From Pleionea sp041589565 (lineage in GTDB: Bacteria; Pseudomonadota; Gammaproteobacteria; Enterobacterales; Kangiellaceae): a stretch of 60,987 nucleotides of DNA. The notes beneath the pieces were generated by a model, which did no database searches, was not told the DNA's origin, and was given only the letters and a program-made list of their open reading frames with translations. Shown piece by piece: positions 19,017 through 27,784 of the stretch. The translations under genes were made by a program, and so were the position numbers. Location of the stretch: assembly GCA_041589565.1 (NCBI GenBank), contig JBFHVL010000002.1, forward strand, positions 1 to 60,987, written 5' to 3'. Every line of letters begins with the position of its first letter. The stretch's first letter is position 1.

Positions 19017-19412
19017 ATGAATGAGAGTAGTTCATTGATACAGGTTGCCGCTGCAATTATTCGTGATGACGAGAGGATACTTTTGGCTAAGCGTCCTCTC
19101 GACAAGCATCAAGGTGGAAAGTGGGAGTTTCCTGGCGGCAAAGTTGATACAAACGAGTTGGCTGTTGAAGCTTTAAAGCGTGAATGTGAAGAAGAACTTG
19201 GTATTGAAATAAGCTCTCCGTGCTTATATGAAGTTATTGATCATGATTATGGAGATAAACACGTCAGGATCAGCTTCTATACTGTTGAGCGGTTTACCGG
19301 CGAGCCGGAAGGTAAAGAAGGCCAGGAAGTAAAGTGGTTTTCGTTACATCAACTGTCTTCGTTAGAGTTTCCTCAAGCCAATCAACATGTCGTTGCTCGA
19401 TTATTGAGTTAG
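19017..19412 (+). CDS. mutT: 8-oxo-dGTP diphosphatase MutT
   Basis: Nudix hydrolase that removes oxidised dGTP from the nucleotide pool. The 131 residues include the full Nudix box from Gly41 to Ile63: GKVDTNE, then seven residues, then RECEEELGI. AKRPLDKHQGGKWEFPGG before the box is characteristic of MutT. It starts 15 bases after secA, the classic secA-mutT pair, and lacks the thiamine-phosphate synthase fusion seen in some relatives. Confidence 0.94.
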   Translation: MNESSSLIQVAAAIIRDDERILLAKRPLDKHQGGKWEFPGGKVDTNELAVEALKRECEEELGIEISSPCLYEVIDHDYGDKHVRISFYTVERFTGEPEGKEGQEVKWFSLHQLSSLEFPQANQHVVARLLS

Positions 19413-19467
19413 TGGATATTCAAAATATACTTGTAGGGACAGTATAATTGACCTGATCAATTAATTG

Positions 19468-19668
19468 TTAGTTTCCACTCAATTCTGGGTCATTATGACC
19501 ATCATTTTCAGACACTCTTTCACCCGGTATTTTATGAGACTCGTCTGCCCACTCACCTAGATCGATAAGCTTACAACGTTCCGAGCAGAATGGACGGAAT
19601 GGGAAATTATCATTCCAGGCAACGGATTTCTTACAATTTGGACAGCTAACTACTAAATCTTTCTTCAT
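19468..19668 (-). CDS. yacG: DNA gyrase inhibitor / zinc-binding protein YacG
   Basis: A 66-residue zinc protein with two Cys pairs, CPNC near residues 9-12 and CSERC near 28-32, followed by DLGEWADESHKIPG, the YacG signature. E. coli YacG binds GyrB and inhibits gyrase. It converges with mutT. Unlike in many relatives it is separated from the coaE/zapD genes by about 400 bases. Confidence 0.92.
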   Translation of the reverse strand: MKKDLVVSCPNCKKSVAWNDNFPFRPFCSERCKLIDLGEWADESHKIPGERVSENDGHNDPELSGN

Positions 19669-20063
19669 AACTTTACTGTAGGCTTTATGAATTTACATTA
19701 TTATCTCTAACTTTGTATGCAACTCTCAACCGTTATATTTCGATGTGTCCTTTAAAAAGTGCGATTGAAAGTTGCTTACTTGGTTTAATCCATTAAAAAA
19801 CGATGATTGACCCCGCTGTCAGCAACTATTGCTTTGAACTAAACTGTCGATATTAAAGCTCTGAATCTCTGGATGTAGGTGCTTATCCTTCAGGAGGTTG
19901 GTGGCAGAGTGTTGATACTGCCAATGGTAATGTAAATAGGTATAATTTATGTTTAATAGCTGATTTCATTTTTTAGAATTATTCGGTGGGGTCTATTTCA
20001 AACGTTATTGACGTGACTTATGAGTTATCCACTTAACTTATCATGTATTGTCATCAGTTTACA
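19669..20063. other. 395-base gap between yacG and zapD, possible gene relic
   Basis: No complete gene is evident. On the + strand a 39-residue stretch open at 19857-19976 has protein-like composition (DVGAYPSGGWW, then SVDTANGN) but no start codon or ribosome site, and it could be the tail of a decayed or transferred gene. The rest is AT-rich and featureless to me. Confidence 0.3.
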
Positions 20064-20834
20064 TCATTCGCGCCAACCGCAAGTGGCATACTTGAAGTCT
20101 ACGACTGAGCGAACCTTAATCTTTTGAGTGGTTTGATCTAAATTGTAAAAATGAATAGAAATTCTGTGCTTTCCTGCACTAACTTCTGGGAACACTCCAG
20201 TTGACTTCAATAATTGAACTCTGAGAAGCAGGTTGCCTGGATTTGGTTTTTCAATAAGAAAGTCTCCCATGGGAGCACTGGCTATATGAAATTTGGATAA
20301 TTCTCGGATTAGCCTTAACAAAACATTAACACTTGTTCTTAAGCCATCTAGTTGTTGATACCAGGCCAATATTTGTTGCCTTGAGCGTGATGTGGGCTGG
20401 TTTAGAAAACAATACATTTCGGGAGAGTCACATGCGGTGATTCCTGTGTGTAATGTTTGTTTTTTTAAGCTGCTTTGGATGAATGACACTTCTCGTAAAT
20501 CATCGCCTAGCCGACCGCGGTAAGTAATTGCCCAATGATGGAGTTTTTTTAGCTGTTGAAGAAAATTATCAAGCTTATCATTATCGACGGCAGGGTTGGT
20601 TTTTAGAGTTTCATAATGAGAGATCTGAACTTCAAGTTCTTTAATGATCTCTGATTTAATATCTATTCTACACAGAAAACTTAATAAGTTGCTAAGGCAG
20701 AGTAAAGCCGTTTCGATCGCTACGGCACTCTGCTTACCGCACAATAAATCAAGGCGTTTAAAAGCCGCTTCTAATTGCAAAAGATGGCGGTAAGTCTGCG
20801 TTAATGGATATTCGAAAATAACTTGATCAGACAT
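20064..20834 (-). CDS. zapD: Cell division protein ZapD
   Basis: FtsZ-associated protein that bundles filaments and stabilises the Z ring. The natural start is the ATG at 20834 (MSDQVIFEYPLTQTYR), matching the family N-terminus. A TTG three codons upstream is possible but less likely. From the ATG it has 256 residues. Seen: YPLTQTYRHLLQLEAAFKRL, the helical core, and the beta-rich C-terminal part with LLRVQLLKSTGVFP. The start lies inside the end of coaE (8-base overlap), so the pair is probably cotranscribed. Confidence 0.9.
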   Translation of the reverse strand: MSDQVIFEYPLTQTYRHLLQLEAAFKRLDLLCGKQSAVAIETALLCLSNLLSFLCRIDIKSEIIKELEVQISHYETLKTNPAVDNDKLDNFLQQLKKLHHWAITYRGRLGDDLREVSFIQSSLKKQTLHTGITACDSPEMYCFLNQPTSRSRQQILAWYQQLDGLRTSVNVLLRLIRELSKFHIASAPMGDFLIEKPNPGNLLLRVQLLKSTGVFPEVSAGKHRISIHFYNLDQTTQKIKVRSVVDFKYATCGWRE

Positions 20835-21426
20835 TTTCAGCAATCATTGAATACTTTTGATGCAATTCATAGACATTTTTTTTCAACTGCTCCAAAGACC
20901 CGATATTGTCCAGCACATCATCGGCATTCGCCAGTCGATACTCTCGATTTACTTGTTGGGACATTATCGATTCGACCAGCTGGGGTGTTGAGTCATCACG
21001 CATACAAACTCGCTCAATTTGCATCTGCTCTGGAATATCCACTACGAGTATTCTATCTACTAAATACTCCAACTTATTCTCGAAAAGCAATGGAATATCC
21101 AGAATGACGTATCGGCTAGTTACACTTTCTATTTGCGTTAATATTTGTTGTCGAATTTGTGGGTGCAGACATTGATTCAGCCATTCGAGTTCATTTGGAT
21201 TCTTGAATACAATGGTTCGAAGAGCAGAGCGGTTTAGCGTTTTGTCTTTATTTAAAATGGCTGTTCCAAAGTGATTGACAATCCTTTCGAGAGTTTGACT
21301 GCCAGGGCGGACTGCCTCACGGGAAATTTTATCTGCGTCAATAACATCGACGCCGTTTAAACGAAATAAATTAGCGACAGTGGACTTCCCACTTCCTATC
21401 CCTCCTGTCAAACCAATCTTTAACAT
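20827..21426 (-). CDS. coaE: Dephospho-CoA kinase
   Basis: Catalyses the last step of coenzyme A synthesis. The 199 residues open with the P-loop GLTGGIGSGKST and include DADKISREAVRPGS, LHPQIRQQI, DIPLLFEN and VDIPEQMQIER of the CoaE lid and CoA-binding region. It starts 8 bases after pilD on the same strand, the pilD-coaE order also known in Pseudomonas. Confidence 0.96.
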   Translation of the reverse strand: MLKIGLTGGIGSGKSTVANLFRLNGVDVIDADKISREAVRPGSQTLERIVNHFGTAILNKDKTLNRSALRTIVFKNPNELEWLNQCLHPQIRQQILTQIESVTSRYVILDIPLLFENKLEYLVDRILVVDIPEQMQIERVCMRDDSTPQLVESIMSQQVNREYRLANADDVLDNIGSLEQLKKNVYELHQKYSMIAENV

Positions 21427-21434
21427 GGATAATA

Positions 21435-22334
21435 CTATAATCCTGTTGATGCTAAATAGGAGCGAACTATTACATCACCCCAAAATAGTGTAATCCAGCC
21501 TGCTATCGCGAGGTAAGGACCAAAAGGAATTTGAGTATTTCGGTCACTCAATTTGAGTAACATCATGGTTATACCCAAAACCGCGCCAACCCCGGCAGAC
21601 ATGATGATCACGAGTAAAAGTTTTTGATAACCTACGAATGCACCAATAGCAGCGAGTAATTTAAAATCACCATAACCCATGCCTTCTTTTTTGGTTGCTA
21701 GTTTAAAAATCCAATAAAAACTCCATAACGATAAGTAGCCAGCGAAAGCTCCGATCACTGCATCGTAAAGAGGAATGGATATTCCCATCGCTGCTGAAAA
21801 CAAGCCCAACCAAAGCAAAATATAGTTAATTGGATCAGGTAAGATTTTATGGTCGATATCAATAAATATTTGTACGATTAATAGCGCGCTAATAGATGTA
21901 AATAATAAGGTCTGCCAACTAAATCCGTATTGATAGGCTACAAAAGCAAAGCTCGCTCCCGTTAAAATTTCTACAAATGGATAACGAATAGAAATTCGAT
22001 TTTTACAGCTAATGCATTTACCGCGTAAAAACACATAGCTTATAACCGGTAAGTTTTCCCACCAGCGAATTAAGTGATTACATTTTGGGCATCGTGATCT
22101 TGGTACCACAATATTAAACTTTTCATTGCGAAGTTTTTCGTCCTTGGCCTCACCCGATATTTTGTACCCTTGTTCAGTTAAGATTTCTTTCGCCATTGAG
22201 CCCCATTCCCTAAATAGAGTAACCGGATAGCGAAAGATGACCACATTAAGAAAACTGCCGACCATTAGGCCGGCAATTGTAAGAGTAGCGATTAGAAAGC
22301 CCGGAGAGCTTTCGAGAATTTCTATAATTGGCAT
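21435..22334 (-). CDS. pilD: Type IV prepilin peptidase and N-methyltransferase PilD
   Basis: Inner membrane aspartic protease that cleaves the prepilin leader and methylates the new N-terminus. The 299 residues have the zinc-type four-Cys motif (CPKC and CISC) in the first cytoplasmic loop and the two catalytic Asp sites, IDIDHKILPD and GYGDFKLL (GxGD), among about seven membrane helices. Its ATG overlaps the pilC stop by one base. Confidence 0.95.
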   Translation of the reverse strand: MPIIEILESSPGFLIATLTIAGLMVGSFLNVVIFRYPVTLFREWGSMAKEILTEQGYKISGEAKDEKLRNEKFNIVVPRSRCPKCNHLIRWWENLPVISYVFLRGKCISCKNRISIRYPFVEILTGASFAFVAYQYGFSWQTLLFTSISALLIVQIFIDIDHKILPDPINYILLWLGLFSAAMGISIPLYDAVIGAFAGYLSLWSFYWIFKLATKKEGMGYGDFKLLAAIGAFVGYQKLLLVIIMSAGVGAVLGITMMLLKLSDRNTQIPFGPYLAIAGWITLFWGDVIVRSYLASTGL

Positions 22335-23584
22335 TAAACCACCGCACCCAATTGGAATATAGGGAGGTACATCGCGACTATTAAGCCGCCTACTAAAACA
22401 CCTAATACGGCCATTATAATTGGTTCTAATAGTGAACTTAAGCCATCAACTGCATCATCAACTTCTTGCTCATATATATCAGCTATTTTAGTTAGCATGG
22501 CATCAACAGAGCCCGACTCTTCTCCTATTGCAACCATTTGATTAACCATATTAGGAAATAGACCGCTATTAGTCATCGATAGATTCATTTGCATACCGGT
22601 AGTAACATCATCGCGAATTTTTAATAGGCCTGAGCGGTAAACATAGTTACCTGACGCACCTGCAGCAGACTCTAGGGCTTCAACAAGAGGAACACCTGCA
22701 GCAAAGGTTGTCGATAAAGTTCTGGCGAACCGCGCAACAGCAGCTTTATTTAAAATATCTCCAACCACAGGGAGCTTAATTATTAGCTTGTCTACACCGT
22801 TACGGTAATTCTCAGAAGTGTTGTTGAGGTATTTAAGACCAACTACTACACCAATAATAATAATTAATAGGATCCACCAATTTGAGGATAACCAACGAGA
22901 TAGATTAATAACCATTTGAGTAAATGCGGGTAACTCAGCTCCAAAACCTTCGAAGAGTTCTTCAAAAGTAGGAACAACAAATAAAAGAAGAATCGAGGTA
23001 ACAACTATAGCAGCGATAACAACGGCTGCGGGATAAAACAAGGCTTTTTTTATTTTTGATTTCAAGGCCTCAGTTTTTTCTTTATAAGTAGCTATCCTAT
23101 CAAGCATGCCCTCGAGAGCACCTGACTGTTCACCGGCAGAAACAAGGTCGCAAAATAAATCATCGAAATATTTAGGGTGTTTTCTGAGGGCTTCCCCCAT
23201 GCTAGTTCCAGACTCGATTTCTGCTTTAATTGTCAAGATTAGATCTTGAACAGATGGATTTTCGTGTCCTTTCCCAATAATATCGAATGATTGAACGAGT
23301 GGTACCCCAGCCTTCATCATAGTTGCCAATTGTCTCGAGATGACTGCAATATCTGCGGGCTTGATTGGCTTCTTACCTCCTCCTATTAGAGGCTCGGACT
23401 TTTTGGCAACCTTTTGCGGTATTACACCTTGTTTGCGTAATTGAGCTTTTGCAATTGCAGGAGTATCGGCAACAATTTCCCCGGATACTTTATTTCCCTT
23501 CTTATCAACACCAGTGTATGAGAATTTTACGACCTTTGGGGCCTTTGTCTTTTGCTTTGAAGCGCTTTTGGTTGCCACTGCCAT
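22334..23584 (-). CDS. pilC: Type IV pilus inner membrane platform protein PilC
   Basis: Polytopic platform protein that couples the PilB motor to pilin insertion. The 416 residues have an N-terminal segment beginning FSYTGVDKKGNKVSGEI and two repeated GspF domains, each opening with a RQLATMMKAGVPL or RTLSTTFAAGVPL motif, plus three membrane helices. It begins 6 bases after pilB on the - strand. Confidence 0.96.
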   Translation of the reverse strand: MAVATKSASKQKTKAPKVVKFSYTGVDKKGNKVSGEIVADTPAIAKAQLRKQGVIPQKVAKKSEPLIGGGKKPIKPADIAVISRQLATMMKAGVPLVQSFDIIGKGHENPSVQDLILTIKAEIESGTSMGEALRKHPKYFDDLFCDLVSAGEQSGALEGMLDRIATYKEKTEALKSKIKKALFYPAAVVIAAIVVTSILLLFVVPTFEELFEGFGAELPAFTQMVINLSRWLSSNWWILLIIIIGVVVGLKYLNNTSENYRNGVDKLIIKLPVVGDILNKAAVARFARTLSTTFAAGVPLVEALESAAGASGNYVYRSGLLKIRDDVTTGMQMNLSMTNSGLFPNMVNQMVAIGEESGSVDAMLTKIADIYEQEVDDAVDGLSSLLEPIIMAVLGVLVGGLIVAMYLPIFQLGAVV

Positions 23585-23590
23585 GATTTT

Positions 23591-25294
23591 TTAATCCTGT
23601 GTTACGCGATTTACTTCTTCCAAAGACGTTACTCCTTGGATGACTTTTAATAAACCTGACTGTCTTAAGTCTTTTGTGCCTTCTTTTTGGGCTTGGTCTG
23701 CTATATCTATTGCGTTACCGCCTTCCATTATGATCCTACCCATCTCTTCAGAAACAGGCATTACCTGATAAATACCAACACGTCCTTTATACCCTTGTGT
23801 ACAATTATCGCAACCAACTGGTTCAAATATTTCGAAAGTCCCTGCTTGTTCTTCACTAAATCCAAAGTCTATTTGGGCTTCTTTAGGTACATCGATAGGT
23901 TGTTTACAGTGATTGCAAAGGCGTCTCGCTAAGCGTTGCGCAATAACCAAATTAACGCTTGTTGCAATATTGAAAGGAGCAACGCCCATGTTAACCAAAC
24001 GGGTTAGAGTTTCAGGTGCGCTGTTTGTATGCAAAGTAGACAATACCATATGGCCTGTTTGTGCAGCTTTGATTGCAATCTCGGCGGTTTCCAAGTCTCG
24101 AATCTCACCTACGAGAATAACATCAGGATCTTGACGTAAGAAGGCTCTGAGCGCAGAGGCAAAAGTTAATCCAGCTTTAGGGTTCACATTAACCTGATTT
24201 ACACCTGGCAAATTTATTTCTACGGGATCTTCGGCCGTAGAAATATTTCGCTCAGGTTTATTGAGCATATTTACACCGGTGTAAAGAGACACGGTTTTAC
24301 CCGACCCAGTAGGACCGGTGACTAACACCATTCCCTGTGGCTTAAAGAGGGCATCTTCATAAAGCTTTCTTTGGTCTGCTTCATAACCTAATACTTCGAT
24401 CCCTAGCATAGCGCTCGATGGATCAAGTATACGCATTACTATTTTCTCGCCAAACAATGTAGGTAGAGTACTAACACGAAAGTCGATGGCTTTATTTTTT
24501 GAGAGCTTAAGTTTGATTCGACCATCTTGAGGAATTCGTCTTTCTGAGATATCGAGACGAGACATAACTTTTAGCCGAGCTGCAATTCTTCCTGACAAGT
24601 TTGAAGGAGGAGAAGATACTTCATGAAGAATTCCATCGATACGAAATCGAACACGATAGCTTTTTTCATAAGGTTCAAAGTGTAAGTCCGAGGCGCCTTT
24701 TTTTATGGCATCTAGCAGTATTTTATTGACGAATCTGACAATCGGAGCGTCGTCACCTCCTGCACCTTCGTCTTCTTCTTTGGCAGTTTCACCGGCATCA
24801 ACGTCAAGATTTTCTAAATCAGCGTCATCAAACTCGGCAAGATTTTGACTTTCTTGTTCCTCGAGTACTTTTTCAATAAATTTGCTGAGTTTGTCGTCTT
24901 CAACCAGTACAGCTTCAACGGTCAGTTTGCTTTGAAATTGAAACTCGTCCAGTGCGACTAAATTGGTGGGATCCGAAACTGCAACGAAAAGGCGCTTGCC
25001 TCTTTGAAACAATGGCAATGCATGGTGCTTCACGATTAATTTATCATCTACAGCACTTTTGGGGATTTGTTCGTAATCAATCGAGTCGAGATCAAATAGC
25101 GGTACACCAAACTCAAATGATGCAATGTTGGCCAATGAAAGCGCATCGACGAGTTTATTTTCTACAATATATTTTACGACCGGCGAACCACTCTTAGCAG
25201 AGCTTGCCGTGGCTTCCGATGCGTCGTCTTCAGATAGCAAGCCTTCACTGACGAGACGACGAGTAAGTCCACTAACGACATTATTCGATTGCAT
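23591..25294 (-). CDS. pilB: Type IV pilus assembly ATPase PilB
   Basis: Hexameric cytoplasmic ATPase that powers pilus extension. The 567 residues hold an N-terminal MshEN-type domain, Walker A GPTGSGKTVSLYTG, the Asp box region, Walker B ILVGEIRDLETAEIA, the His box GHMVLSTLHTN and a tetracysteine zinc site (CNHC and CDNC). It is the first gene after the terminator that follows pilA, so pilBCD probably use their own promoter within 25295-25377. Confidence 0.96.
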   Translation of the reverse strand: MQSNNVVSGLTRRLVSEGLLSEDDASEATASSAKSGSPVVKYIVENKLVDALSLANIASFEFGVPLFDLDSIDYEQIPKSAVDDKLIVKHHALPLFQRGKRLFVAVSDPTNLVALDEFQFQSKLTVEAVLVEDDKLSKFIEKVLEEQESQNLAEFDDADLENLDVDAGETAKEEDEGAGGDDAPIVRFVNKILLDAIKKGASDLHFEPYEKSYRVRFRIDGILHEVSSPPSNLSGRIAARLKVMSRLDISERRIPQDGRIKLKLSKNKAIDFRVSTLPTLFGEKIVMRILDPSSAMLGIEVLGYEADQRKLYEDALFKPQGMVLVTGPTGSGKTVSLYTGVNMLNKPERNISTAEDPVEINLPGVNQVNVNPKAGLTFASALRAFLRQDPDVILVGEIRDLETAEIAIKAAQTGHMVLSTLHTNSAPETLTRLVNMGVAPFNIATSVNLVIAQRLARRLCNHCKQPIDVPKEAQIDFGFSEEQAGTFEIFEPVGCDNCTQGYKGRVGIYQVMPVSEEMGRIIMEGGNAIDIADQAQKEGTKDLRQSGLLKVIQGVTSLEEVNRVTQD

Positions 25295-25377
25295 ACATTG
25301 AGTCTTTTTAAAAGATTAAAACCTTAATAATATCCGTAAGTTATAGCATTAATTTAAAAAATAGTCTTTATTTGAGC

Positions 25378-25408
25378 AAAAAAAATCCCGCCAAGTGGCG
25401 GGATTTTT
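25378..25408 (-). terminator. Strong symmetrical terminator between pilA and pilB
   Basis: A perfect 12-bp stem, AAAAATCCCGCC with GGCGGGATTTTT, around a 4-base loop, flanked by A and T tracts so that it can work on both strands. Reading on the - strand it follows the pilA stop by 17 bases and should isolate abundant pilA transcripts from pilBCD. Confidence 0.9.
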
Positions 25409-25425
25409 CGAAACGCGGCCTAAAA

Positions 25426-25908
25426 TTATGGACGGCAGTCTGCAGGTAAGTACTGAGTTGGCAAAGTTGTTGCCGCTGCTGCTGCACCAGGCATAATTGT
25501 AGCGGTAGGCGCAGGTGCAGTACCACACTGCCAAGAAACACTTCGGTCAGTCGAAATGTAAGGGGTTAAGCCTACTGTAGCACCTAAAATGGCTGCGTTA
25601 GCTCGGTTACCATAGGTCAGAGTAATCGCACCGTTGGTTACGTCCATAGAAGTAACATAATTACCAGAAGTGTCGGTGGCGTTAGCGGTCATACCTGCAG
25701 CAGTACGGTCAACCGGAGCTGCACCGCGAGCAGAAAAAGTATCAGCTACTGCAGTTTTTGCCTGTGCAGCAAGGCTCAAGCCTTCTGTTACCTGTGCGCG
25801 AATGGTGTAATCCTGGTAAGCCGGAATTGCAACGGCTGCCAAAATACCGATGATCGCAACAACGATCATTAATTCAATAAGGGTGAAACCTTTTTGGATG
25901 CTTTTCAT
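25426..25908 (-). CDS. pilA: Major type IV pilin PilA (type IVa prepilin)
   Basis: The 160-residue prepilin has a short basic leader ending in Gly7, then Phe8 and the conserved Glu at mature position 5 (FTLIELM), followed by the hydrophobic helix that packs the fibre core. Cys128 and Cys158 can form the C-terminal D-loop disulfide. A good ribosome site AGGAG lies 6 bases before the ATG. The Ala- and Thr-rich globular part is typical of variable pilins. It is transcribed alone, from a sigma-54 promoter, and ends at the terminator at 25378-25408. Confidence 0.95.
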   Translation of the reverse strand: MKSIQKGFTLIELMIVVAIIGILAAVAIPAYQDYTIRAQVTEGLSLAAQAKTAVADTFSARGAAPVDRTAAGMTANATDTSGNYVTSMDVTNGAITLTYGNRANAAILGATVGLTPYISTDRSVSWQCGTAPAPTATIMPGAAAAATTLPTQYLPADCRP

Positions 25909-25981
25909 AGGGTGCTCCTAAGCGTCGTTTAATGATAATGAAATAGTTGTCTGTAGTGATTTACAGTTCGGAATATTTTAA

Positions 25982-25998
25982 GGCAAGAGCGGTGCCAA
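25982..25998 (-). promoter_or_regulatory. Sigma-54 promoter of pilA
   Basis: On the - strand TTGGCACCGCTCTTGCC matches the -24/-12 consensus (TTGGCACG, four bases, TTGC) at all but one core position, with correct spacing. It ends 74 bases before the pilA ATG. RpoN control of pilA by PilS/PilR is known in Pseudomonas and others; pilSR are not in this window. Confidence 0.85.
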
Positions 25999-26071
25999 CT
26001 TTTTAACTTACTGTTTTTATTGGACTAATATTAAAATGTTCATTAGTCTTAATAGCAAATCAGTGTTTTAG

Positions 26072-26098
26072 TGACAAAAATTGTCAGATTTGTGACAA
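26072..26098 (-). promoter_or_regulatory. Possible activator sites upstream of the pilA sigma-54 promoter
   Basis: Three alternating half sites TTGTCA/TGACAA occur at 26072-26077, 26081-26086 and 26093-26098, the outer two 21 bases apart in the same orientation. They lie about 75-100 bases upstream of the -24 element, where an NtrC-family activator such as PilR binds. The repeats are seen; the PilR role is inferred. Confidence 0.45.
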
Positions 26099-26154
26099 TT
26101 TTTGAGACTAAAGCAGATGTACCGTTGAAGCATTGATATTGAGGATAATAAACA

Positions 26155-26916
26155 ATGGCCGATTTTTTTACGTTGTTACAGCCAAAGTTTAAAGCGACAG
26201 CTCTTCATTTAGTACTAACCGCAATTTTTGTTTCTTTTGTCGTTGGAGGGATGATTCTTTTTATGTACCCCGGGCCTTTTTTCGAAATGGAGGGCGGGAC
26301 TGAAGTCTTGAAAATTTTAGTACTTGTCGATCTGGTGATTGGCCCATTTTTGACGTTTATCGTTTTTAAGCCCAATAAAGCAAGTTTAAAGTTCGATTTA
26401 AGTGCAATTGTGGTCTTTCAGCTTGCTTTTCTCATCTATGGCGTTTCGGTGATTACTAGTGCTCGGCCGGCTTTTCTGGTTTTCTCTAAAGATCGTTACG
26501 TTGTGGTTTCTGCAGGAGAAGTCGAAGAGTCAAAAATACAATATCCTGAACTTTTACCGTTAAGCTATAACGGTCCTAAATTAGTTGGCGTATTGGTCAC
26601 TGACCCAAAACTCAGTAGTCAAATACTCTCAGAAGTTCTTCAAGGCGAGAAAGATGTGGAGTTTCGGCCAGAATTTTATCAACCTTACATCAACTTTTCT
26701 GAATTGGTTAAAGAGAGATTGAAGTCGTTAAATAACAAGAAGCTTAGTGACGAGCATAGGAGAAAGCTTGAGGACTTAATTTCAGCTGAGGGAGTTGCTT
26801 GGGAAGATCTAGGCTATTTACCTGTTGTGGGTAAAATGAAAGATAAGGCAGCAATTGTCCGTCGAGACACAACAGAAATCATCGGCTATCTCGATATCGA
26901 CCCTTGGAAGGAATAG
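26155..26916 (+). CDS. TfpX/TfpZ-type type IV pilin accessory membrane protein
   Basis: A 253-residue protein with about four N-terminal hydrophobic helices (about residues 18-38, 48-68, 78-100) including LVLVDLVIGPFLTFIVF, and a soluble C-terminal domain with LVGVLVTDPKL and YLPVVGKMKDKAAIVRRDT. This architecture matches the TfpX/TfpZ/FimB accessory proteins encoded beside pilin genes, which affect pilin assembly or stability. It is divergent from pilA across a 246-base regulatory gap, which supports the assignment. The exact biochemical role of the family is unsettled. Confidence 0.8.
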   Translation: MADFFTLLQPKFKATALHLVLTAIFVSFVVGGMILFMYPGPFFEMEGGTEVLKILVLVDLVIGPFLTFIVFKPNKASLKFDLSAIVVFQLAFLIYGVSVITSARPAFLVFSKDRYVVVSAGEVEESKIQYPELLPLSYNGPKLVGVLVTDPKLSSQILSEVLQGEKDVEFRPEFYQPYINFSELVKERLKSLNNKKLSDEHRRKLEDLISAEGVAWEDLGYLPVVGKMKDKAAIVRRDTTEIIGYLDIDPWKE

Positions 26917-26920
26917 TGCA

Positions 26921-27784
26921 CTAACTCAACTCCACCCGCATACTTAAATCCACGGCTCTGACATGTTTGGTCAGGGCTCCAACTGAAATATAGTCGACGC
27001 CAGTAGCGGCGATTGTAGCAAGTTGTTCTAATGAGACGTTTCCAGATGCCTCGATCTCTGCTTTATTCGAGTGATGGATATTGATTTCTACCGCTTGCTT
27101 CATATCCTCAAGCGAGAAGTTATCCAGCATAATAACGTCTGCACCCGCCTCGAGCGCCTGATTTAACTCATCGAGCGACTCCACTTCGACTTCCAGTTTG
27201 ACTGATGGCTCCAGTACTCTGGCTTTTTGTATCGCCTGAGCGATGCCGCCTGCAGTAGCTATGTGGTTTTCTTTAATTAAAAAGGCATCAAACAAACCGA
27301 TTCGATGGTTTTTGCCGCCGCCTACGGTTACGGCATATTTTTGCGCTGCTCTAAGGCCGGGTAAGGTTTTTCGGGTGTCGAGGAGTTTGCAATGGGTACC
27401 GGCCAGCTGCTTGGTGTACGCTGCAGTAATGGTGGCAGTGCCAGAAAGGGTTTGTAAGAAGTTCATGGCTGATCGCTCGCCAGTAAGGATGGCTCGCGCG
27501 TTGCCTGTGAGCTCAAGCAAGAGCTGGTTCGCGGATACCGTATCACCCTCGTTGACATGCCAATTAAGCTGTAATGTAGGGTCTAGCGCCTCAAACACCG
27601 CATTTACCCAGGGTATGCCACAAATGACGGCACTTTCACGACTGATCAGGCGGGCTTTAGCCTGAGTATTTTCTGGGATAAGCTCTGCAGTAAGATCGCG
27701 ACCAGCCGCGCCTCCGAGGTCCTCTTCTAATGCGATTTGTACGTTTTGTCGAATGAACTGCTCTAAATTGGTAATTGCTGTCAT
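26921..27784 (-). CDS. nadC: Nicotinate-nucleotide pyrophosphorylase (quinolinate phosphoribosyltransferase)
   Basis: Makes nicotinate mononucleotide from quinolinate and PRPP in de novo NAD synthesis. The 287 residues show EEDLGGAAGRDLTAELI, ERSAMNFLQTLSGTAT, LLDTRKTLPGLR, GGGKNHRIGLFDAFLIKENH, VEVESLDEL and the C-terminal GVDYISVGALTKHV, all substrate or PRPP motifs. It converges with the pilin accessory gene, 4 bases away. The pilA-nadC proximity is common in gammaproteobacteria. Confidence 0.96.
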   Translation of the reverse strand: MTAITNLEQFIRQNVQIALEEDLGGAAGRDLTAELIPENTQAKARLISRESAVICGIPWVNAVFEALDPTLQLNWHVNEGDTVSANQLLLELTGNARAILTGERSAMNFLQTLSGTATITAAYTKQLAGTHCKLLDTRKTLPGLRAAQKYAVTVGGGKNHRIGLFDAFLIKENHIATAGGIAQAIQKARVLEPSVKLEVEVESLDELNQALEAGADVIMLDNFSLEDMKQAVEINIHHSNKAEIEASGNVSLEQLATIAATGVDYISVGALTKHVRAVDLSMRVELS

